A DNA stretch of 15,377 nt. Source: an uncultured Lachnospiraceae bacterium (GTDB lineage Bacteria; Bacillota; Clostridia; Lachnospirales; Lachnospiraceae). Every line of letters starts with the position of its first letter. The stretch's first letter is position 1. Below the pieces are notes generated by a model. It saw only the letters and a program-made list of their open reading frames with translations, was not told where the DNA came from and did no database searches. Shown piece after piece: positions 11,328 to 15,377 of the stretch. The translations under genes were made by a program, and so were the position numbers. Location: positions 1 through 15,377 of the forward strand of contig CAJUSJ010000092.1 in assembly GCA_910588865.1 (NCBI GenBank). Direction: 5' to 3'.

Positions 11328-12590
11328 ATGGCATTGAAGAAAAAGCCGGTGACCGGCATGAAAGACATCCTGCCGGCAGAGATGCAGATCCGAAACTATG
11401 TGATGAGCCAGATCCAGGAGACCTACCGGGCATTCGGTTTCTCCCAGATCGAGACACCCTGTGTGGAGCACATCGAGAATCTTACCAGCAAGCAGGGCGG
11501 GGATAATGAGAAATTGATATTCAAGATTTTAAAAAGAGGAGAGAAGCTGAACTTAGAGACAGCCAAGACCGGGGCAGACCTGGCGGATGGCGGCCTGAGA
11601 TATGACTTGACGCTGCCCCTGGCCAGATATTACGCCAACAACGGAGCCCAGCTTCCATCGCCCTTTAAGGCCCTGCAGATGGGCAGCGTGTGGAGGGCGG
11701 ACCGGCCTCAGAAAGGGCGTTTCCGCCAGTTTGTACAGTGCGATATCGACATTCTGGGAGACGCCACCTCCCTGGCGGAGATCGAGCTGATATTGGCGAC
11801 CACCACGGCTCTGGGAAGGATCTGCCCGGACAATTCCTTTACCGTCAGGATCAATGACAGAGGGATCTTAAAGGGCATGGCGGCATACTGCGGCTTTCCG
11901 GAGGAGTCCCGCGACCAGGTGTTTATCATCCTGGACAAGATGGACAAGATCGGTGAGGCGGGTGTGAAGGCAGAGCTTCTGGAGGCAGGCTATACAGAGG
12001 AACAGGTGGACAGATACCTTGGGCTTTTCGCCGACGCGGCAAAGGATAGTGACGGCGTGCGGAAGCTGGGAGATATTTTAAAAGATGTGATGCCCCGGTC
12101 TGTCACCGACGGGCTGGCCCACATTATGGACACTGTAAAGGATGTGGCTGTGGCGGAATTTAACATTGAATTTGACCCCACTCTGGTCAGGGGAATGTCC
12201 TACTACACGGGAACCATTTTCGAGGTAGCCATGGAGGGCTTCGGCGGTTCTGTGGCAGGAGGGGGCCGGTACGACCAGATGATCGGAAAATTTACAGGCA
12301 CACAGACCCCGGCCTGCGGCTTTTCCATCGGTTTTGAGAGGATCGTCACCATCCTTATGGATCAGAATTTCCAGGTTCCCACTGAGGCTGACAAGGTGGC
12401 CTATCTCTTTGAAAAAGGTCTTGACAGCAGCCGCTTAAGCCAGGTGATCAGCCAGGCCATGAAACAGCGGGCAGAGGGAACTCAGGTGCTGGTGGCTCAG
12501 ATGAACAAGAACAAAAAGTTCCAGAAGGAGCAGCTGGCAAAAGACGGCTACACGGATATCAGGGAATTTTACAGAGAAGCGCTGAAATAG
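11328..12590 (+). CDS. hisS: histidyl-tRNA synthetase
   Basis: A class II aminoacyl-tRNA synthetase that attaches histidine to tRNA-His in the cytoplasm; 420 residues, the usual size. Visible landmarks are the N-terminal KKKPVTGMKDILP, the motif 2 region VWRADRPQKGRFRQFVQCDI (about 120-140), the histidine-specific RGMSYYTGTIFEV (about 287-300), GGGRYDQMIGKF (about 310) and motif 3 FSIGFERI (about 331), then the C-terminal anticodon-binding domain (about 345-420). The ATG at 11328 is chosen because GGAG lies seven bases upstream and MALKKKP fits the family start; the longer open frame from 11253 would include the promoter. It is followed after 82 bases by aspS, an arrangement common in Firmicutes. 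Confidence 0.97.
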   Translation: MALKKKPVTGMKDILPAEMQIRNYVMSQIQETYRAFGFSQIETPCVEHIENLTSKQGGDNEKLIFKILKRGEKLNLETAKTGADLADGGLRYDLTLPLARYYANNGAQLPSPFKALQMGSVWRADRPQKGRFRQFVQCDIDILGDATSLAEIELILATTTALGRICPDNSFTVRINDRGILKGMAAYCGFPEESRDQVFIILDKMDKIGEAGVKAELLEAGYTEEQVDRYLGLFADAAKDSDGVRKLGDILKDVMPRSVTDGLAHIMDTVKDVAVAEFNIEFDPTLVRGMSYYTGTIFEVAMEGFGGSVAGGGRYDQMIGKFTGTQTPACGFSIGFERIVTILMDQNFQVPTEADKVAYLFEKGLDSSRLSQVISQAMKQRAEGTQVLVAQMNKNKKFQKEQLAKDGYTDIREFYREALK

Positions 12591-12672
12591 GAAAGATCAG
12601 ACGCGTGCGGCCACAACCCTGGTTTTGGGACAGGGGGCAGTGGAGGAGACCACGCGCGGAATGGAGGAGATC

Positions 12673-14466
12673 ATGGCAGAATCAATGATGGGGCTGAAGC
12701 GGTCCCACAGATGTACAGAGCTTAACACGGCCAATGTCGGGGAACATGTTACCGTTATGGGCTGGGTGCAGAAGAGCAGGAACAAAGGCGGGATCATTTT
12801 CGTGGACCTGAGGGACAGAAGCGGTATCCTGCAGATTATTTTTGAGGAGAGCGACTGCGGGGCAGAGAGTTTCGGAAAAGCGGAAAAGCTGAGAAGCGAG
12901 TTTGTCATCGCCGTCACAGGCAGGGTGGAGGCCCGCTCCGGCGGAGTCAATGAAAATCTGGCCACAGGTGCCATCGAAATCAGGGCGGAATCCTTAAGAA
13001 TCCTGTCCGAGTCCGAGACACCGCCCTTCCCCATTGAGGAGAACTCAAAGACCAAGGAAGAACTTCGCCTCAAATACCGGTTCCTGGATTTAAGAAGGCC
13101 GGATATTCAGAGAAATATGATGTTCCGCAGCAGGATCGCTGTTCTGACAAGACAGTTTCTGGCTGAAGAAGGATTTTTAGAGATTGAGACCCCTACCCTT
13201 ATAAAGAGTACCCCGGAGGGAGCCAGGGACTACCTGGTACCCAGCCGTGTGCATCCGGGATCATTTTACGCCCTGCCCCAGTCACCCCAGCTGTTTAAGC
13301 AGCTTCTCATGTGCTCTGGCTATGACCGTTATTTCCAGCTGGCCAGGTGCTACCGGGATGAGGACTTAAGGGCTGACAGGCAGCCGGAGTTTACCCAGAT
13401 CGATATGGAGCTGTCCTTTGTGGACGTGGACGATGTGATTGATGTCAATGAGCGGCTGATCCACAAGCTGTTCAAAGAACTTCTGGACATAGAGATTCCT
13501 ATCCCCATCCCCAGGATGACCTGGCAGGAAGCCATGGACCGCTTTGGTTCCGACAAGCCGGATCTCCGCTTCGGCATGGAGCTGAAAGATGTTTCCGGCA
13601 CGGTAAAAGAATGTGAGTTCGCTGTATTTAAAAATGCTTTAGCCCAGGGCGGCAGCGTCCGGGGAATCAACGCCAAAGGACAGGGGGCCATGCCCAGGAA
13701 GAAGATCGACGCGCTGGTGGAATTTGCCAAGGGGTTTGGGGCAAAAGGCCTTGCTTATCTGGCAATTCAGGCAGACGGCTCTGTCAAATCCTCTTTCGCC
13801 AAGTTTATGACCGAGGATCAGCTTCGGGCTTTGACCGCAGCCATGGACGGACAGCCGGGAGATCTGCTTTTGTTTGCCGCTGACAAGAATAAAGTGGTGT
13901 GGGATGTTCTGGGTAATCTCCGACTGGAGCTGGCAAGGCAGCAGGACCTTTTAAAGAAAGATGAATTTAAGTTTGTGTGGGTGACAGAGTTTCCTCTTCT
14001 GGAATACTCGGAAGAACAAGGCCGTTTTGTGGCCATGCATCACCCATTTACCATGCCCATGGAGGAAGACTGGGGAAAGATCGACACAGATCCGGGAGCT
14101 GTCCGGGCAAAAGCCTACGATATCGTGCTCAATGGCACCGAGTTGGGAGGCGGTTCTGTCAGGATTCACCAGGCAGACATCCAGGCCAAGATGTTTGAGG
14201 TTCTGGGATTTACGCCGGAGCAGGCCAGAGAGCAGTTCGGCTTCCTGTTGGACGCGTTCAAATTCGGAGTGCCGCCTCACGCCGGACTGGCCTACGGCCT
14301 GGACCGGGTGGCCATGCTTATGGTAGGGGCGGACAGTATCCGGGACGTCATCGCGTTCCCCAAGGTAAAAGACGCTTCCTGTCTCATGACAGAAGCCCCG
14401 GCACCAGTGGATATCAAGCAGCTTGAGGAACTGGGGATCGAAGTCTCCAAGGCTTCCCAGGAATGA
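12673..14466 (+). CDS. aspS: aspartyl-tRNA synthetase
   Basis: A class IIb synthetase that charges tRNA-Asp; 597 residues, the bacterial type with a GAD insertion. Domains: N-terminal OB-fold anticodon-binding domain (about 15-110, VTVMGWVQKSRNKGGIIFVD), motif 1 (about 155-190, FLEIETPTLIKSTPEGARDY), motif 2 (about 224-245, RCYRDEDLRADRQPEFTQID), GAD domain (about 295-420, including GQGAMPRKKIDALVEFA) and motif 3 (about 537-550, GLAYGLDRVAML). The ATG at 12673 has GGAGG five bases upstream; alternatives at 12661 and 12685 are less well placed. The 82-base gap after hisS holds no recognisable regulatory RNA. The next gene starts 25 bases after the stop. Confidence 0.97.
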   Translation: MAESMMGLKRSHRCTELNTANVGEHVTVMGWVQKSRNKGGIIFVDLRDRSGILQIIFEESDCGAESFGKAEKLRSEFVIAVTGRVEARSGGVNENLATGAIEIRAESLRILSESETPPFPIEENSKTKEELRLKYRFLDLRRPDIQRNMMFRSRIAVLTRQFLAEEGFLEIETPTLIKSTPEGARDYLVPSRVHPGSFYALPQSPQLFKQLLMCSGYDRYFQLARCYRDEDLRADRQPEFTQIDMELSFVDVDDVIDVNERLIHKLFKELLDIEIPIPIPRMTWQEAMDRFGSDKPDLRFGMELKDVSGTVKECEFAVFKNALAQGGSVRGINAKGQGAMPRKKIDALVEFAKGFGAKGLAYLAIQADGSVKSSFAKFMTEDQLRALTAAMDGQPGDLLLFAADKNKVVWDVLGNLRLELARQQDLLKKDEFKFVWVTEFPLLEYSEEQGRFVAMHHPFTMPMEEDWGKIDTDPGAVRAKAYDIVLNGTELGGGSVRIHQADIQAKMFEVLGFTPEQAREQFGFLLDAFKFGVPPHAGLAYGLDRVAMLMVGADSIRDVIAFPKVKDASCLMTEAPAPVDIKQLEELGIEVSKASQE

Positions 14467-14491
14467 AATACAAAATATAAGGAGAAGAAAG

Positions 14492-15130
14492 ATGAAGATT
14501 GCACTGATCAATGAAAACAGCCAGGCGGCAAAAAACGGCATGATCTGCGAAAACCTGAAAAAGATCGTGGAGCCCATGGGACACACGGTGTACAATTACG
14601 GCATGTATACGGCAGAGGATGAGACACAGCTCACTTATGTAATGTGCGGCCTTCTGTCTGCCATTTTACTGAACTCCAAAGCAGCGGACTATGTGGTGAC
14701 AGGCTGCGGCACCGGCGAGGGAGCCATGCTGGCCTGCAACGCGTTTCCGGGGGTTCTCTGTGGTCACATCGTGGATGCTGAGGACGGCTACATGTTTGCC
14801 CAGATCAATGACGGCAACGCGGTGGCACTTCCCTTTGCCAAAGGCTTCGGATGGGGCGCTGAGCTGAGACTGCAGTATATTTTTGAAAAATTGTTCGGAT
14901 GTGAGAGCGGCGGCGGATATCCCAAGGAGAGAGTGGTTCCGGAGCAGAGGAACAAGAAGATCCTGGATGGGGTGAAAGAGATCACCCACAAGGATATGAT
15001 GACCATTTTAAAAGAGATTGACCAGGATTTCTTAAAGACCGCTGTCAGCGGCGAGAAGTTCCAGGAATATTTCTTTGCGAACTGCCAGGTTCCGGAGATC
15101 GGGGAATACATCAAAGGCGTGCTTGCCTGA
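14492..15130 (+). CDS. RpiB/LacA/LacB-fold protein, atypical active site
   Basis: A 212-residue soluble protein related to ribose-5-phosphate isomerase B and galactose-6-phosphate isomerase subunits, which interconvert aldose and ketose phosphates. The core phosphate/catalytic loop TGCGTGEG is present, with Cys72 at the position of the RpiB catalytic Cys. Two other RpiB signatures have changed: the N-terminal SDHAG-type loop reads INENS, and the HNDxN motif reads INDGN (105-109), so the ring-opening His is absent. It also has about 60 extra C-terminal residues. GGAG lies seven bases before the ATG. Isomerase activity on the usual substrate is therefore doubtful. It is probably co-transcribed with hisS and aspS, and a strong terminator follows. 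Confidence 0.82.
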   Translation: MKIALINENSQAAKNGMICENLKKIVEPMGHTVYNYGMYTAEDETQLTYVMCGLLSAILLNSKAADYVVTGCGTGEGAMLACNAFPGVLCGHIVDAEDGYMFAQINDGNAVALPFAKGFGWGAELRLQYIFEKLFGCESGGGYPKERVVPEQRNKKILDGVKEITHKDMMTILKEIDQDFLKTAVSGEKFQEYFFANCQVPEIGEYIKGVLA

Positions 15131-15191
15131 AAGATGAATTGCCGGGACATTAAAAAATGATGGGAATGTCTGGAAAGAGACGGTGTCAGGC

Positions 15192-15230
15192 AAGGGCAGC
15201 CGCGGCTTTTGTGAGCCGCGGCTGCCCTTT
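15192..15230 (+). terminator. strong hairpin terminator of the hisS-aspS operon
   Basis: A 16-bp perfect stem (AAGGGCAGCCGCGGCT 15192-15207, AGCCGCGGCTGCCCTT 15214-15229) has a six-base loop and continues into TTTGATAAATTT. The T tract is short and interrupted, but the stem is very stable. It lies 62 bases after the isomerase-like gene; the bases between hold nothing recognisable. Confidence 0.82.
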
Positions 15231-15295
15231 GATAAATTTAAGGGACATATGCCAAACCATAACGAATGATCTATCTTTCTGTTAACAAAATATAG

Positions 15296-15377
15296 CCAAA
15301 ATGTATACCCGAGGGCATACCGTAATTTATGCTCCTTTGGAGCCGGGGCACTTTGTGCCACAAGGTATACATTTTGG
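15296..15377. repeat. nested inverted-repeat element at the right window edge
   Basis: Perfect 14-bp outer arms CCAAAATGTATACC (15296-15309) and GGTATACATTTTGG (15364-15377) enclose 54 bases. Inside are GCATA/TATGC (15315-15319, 15328-15332), GCTCC-TTT-GGAGC (15331-15343) and GGCAC-TTT-GTGCC (15347-15359); the first two share two bases and would compete. As single-stranded DNA or RNA the whole would fold as a branched structure. It does not read as a tRNA. It may be a MITE-like element or an end of a longer mobile element; the right arm ends exactly at the last base given, so the full extent is unknown. Confidence 0.65.

Noticed and set aside
10503..11471. 322-codon open frame on the - strand
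   Set aside because: It runs antisense across the second DUF4230 gene, the hisS promoter and the start of hisS, which are well supported on the + strand, and its product resembles no protein.
12591..12672. Possible T-box-like GTGG...CCACGCG hairpin between hisS and aspS
   Set aside because: The gap is only 82 bases, too short for a T-box leader, and the conserved T-box core and a terminator are not present.
15282..15309. Possible promoter TTAACA, 16 bp, TATACC
   Set aside because: The -10 match is weak and lies inside the left arm of the inverted-repeat element; no downstream gene is visible to support it.

Overview
The window looks like chromosomal DNA from a low-to-mid GC Gram-positive anaerobe of the Clostridia, most likely a gut Lachnospiraceae. 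The grounds are AAGGAGG-type ribosome binding sites on almost every gene, a BspA-type leucine-rich-repeat protein ending in choline-binding repeats, a yjdF gene behind a structured leader, and a hisS-aspS pair. The placement rests on protein character only; no search was run. Every gene recognised is on the + strand.

Left part (1-2440, visibly AT-rich): the 3' part of a Wzx-type polysaccharide flippase, i.e. the end of a surface-polysaccharide cluster, then a gene-poor spacer with inverted repeats. Next is a degenerate type II toxin-antitoxin locus: a strong promoter built into a 22-bp palindrome, a RelE/HigB-like toxin gene broken by a 99-bp insertion (7-bp direct repeats) and by an internal deletion, and an intact XRE antitoxin followed by a terminator.

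Middle part (2440-7465, GC-richer): a tandem pair of hairpin repeats (a third copy lies at 7371) and a cluster of palindromes. A promoter then leads into one very large surface-protein gene (2777-6653): signal peptide, three BspA-like leucine-rich modules, a ~430-residue unassigned region, a ~200-residue Gly/Ser/Glu linker and about five choline-binding repeats. One extra C in a C-run near 3860 splits it into two reading frames. It is followed by a candidate yjdF riboswitch whose last hairpin loop is complementary to the Shine-Dalgarno sequence of yjdF, then yjdF and a terminator that overlaps the yjdF stop codon.

Right part (7466-15377): a tightly coupled three-gene operon (771-residue lipoprotein plus two membrane-anchored DUF4230-like proteins, both junctions GTGA overlaps). 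This is the best candidate for an undescribed envelope system here. A near-consensus promoter then drives hisS, aspS and an RpiB/LacAB-fold gene lacking catalytic residues of classical RpiB, closed by a strong terminator. The window ends in an 82-bp nested inverted-repeat element.
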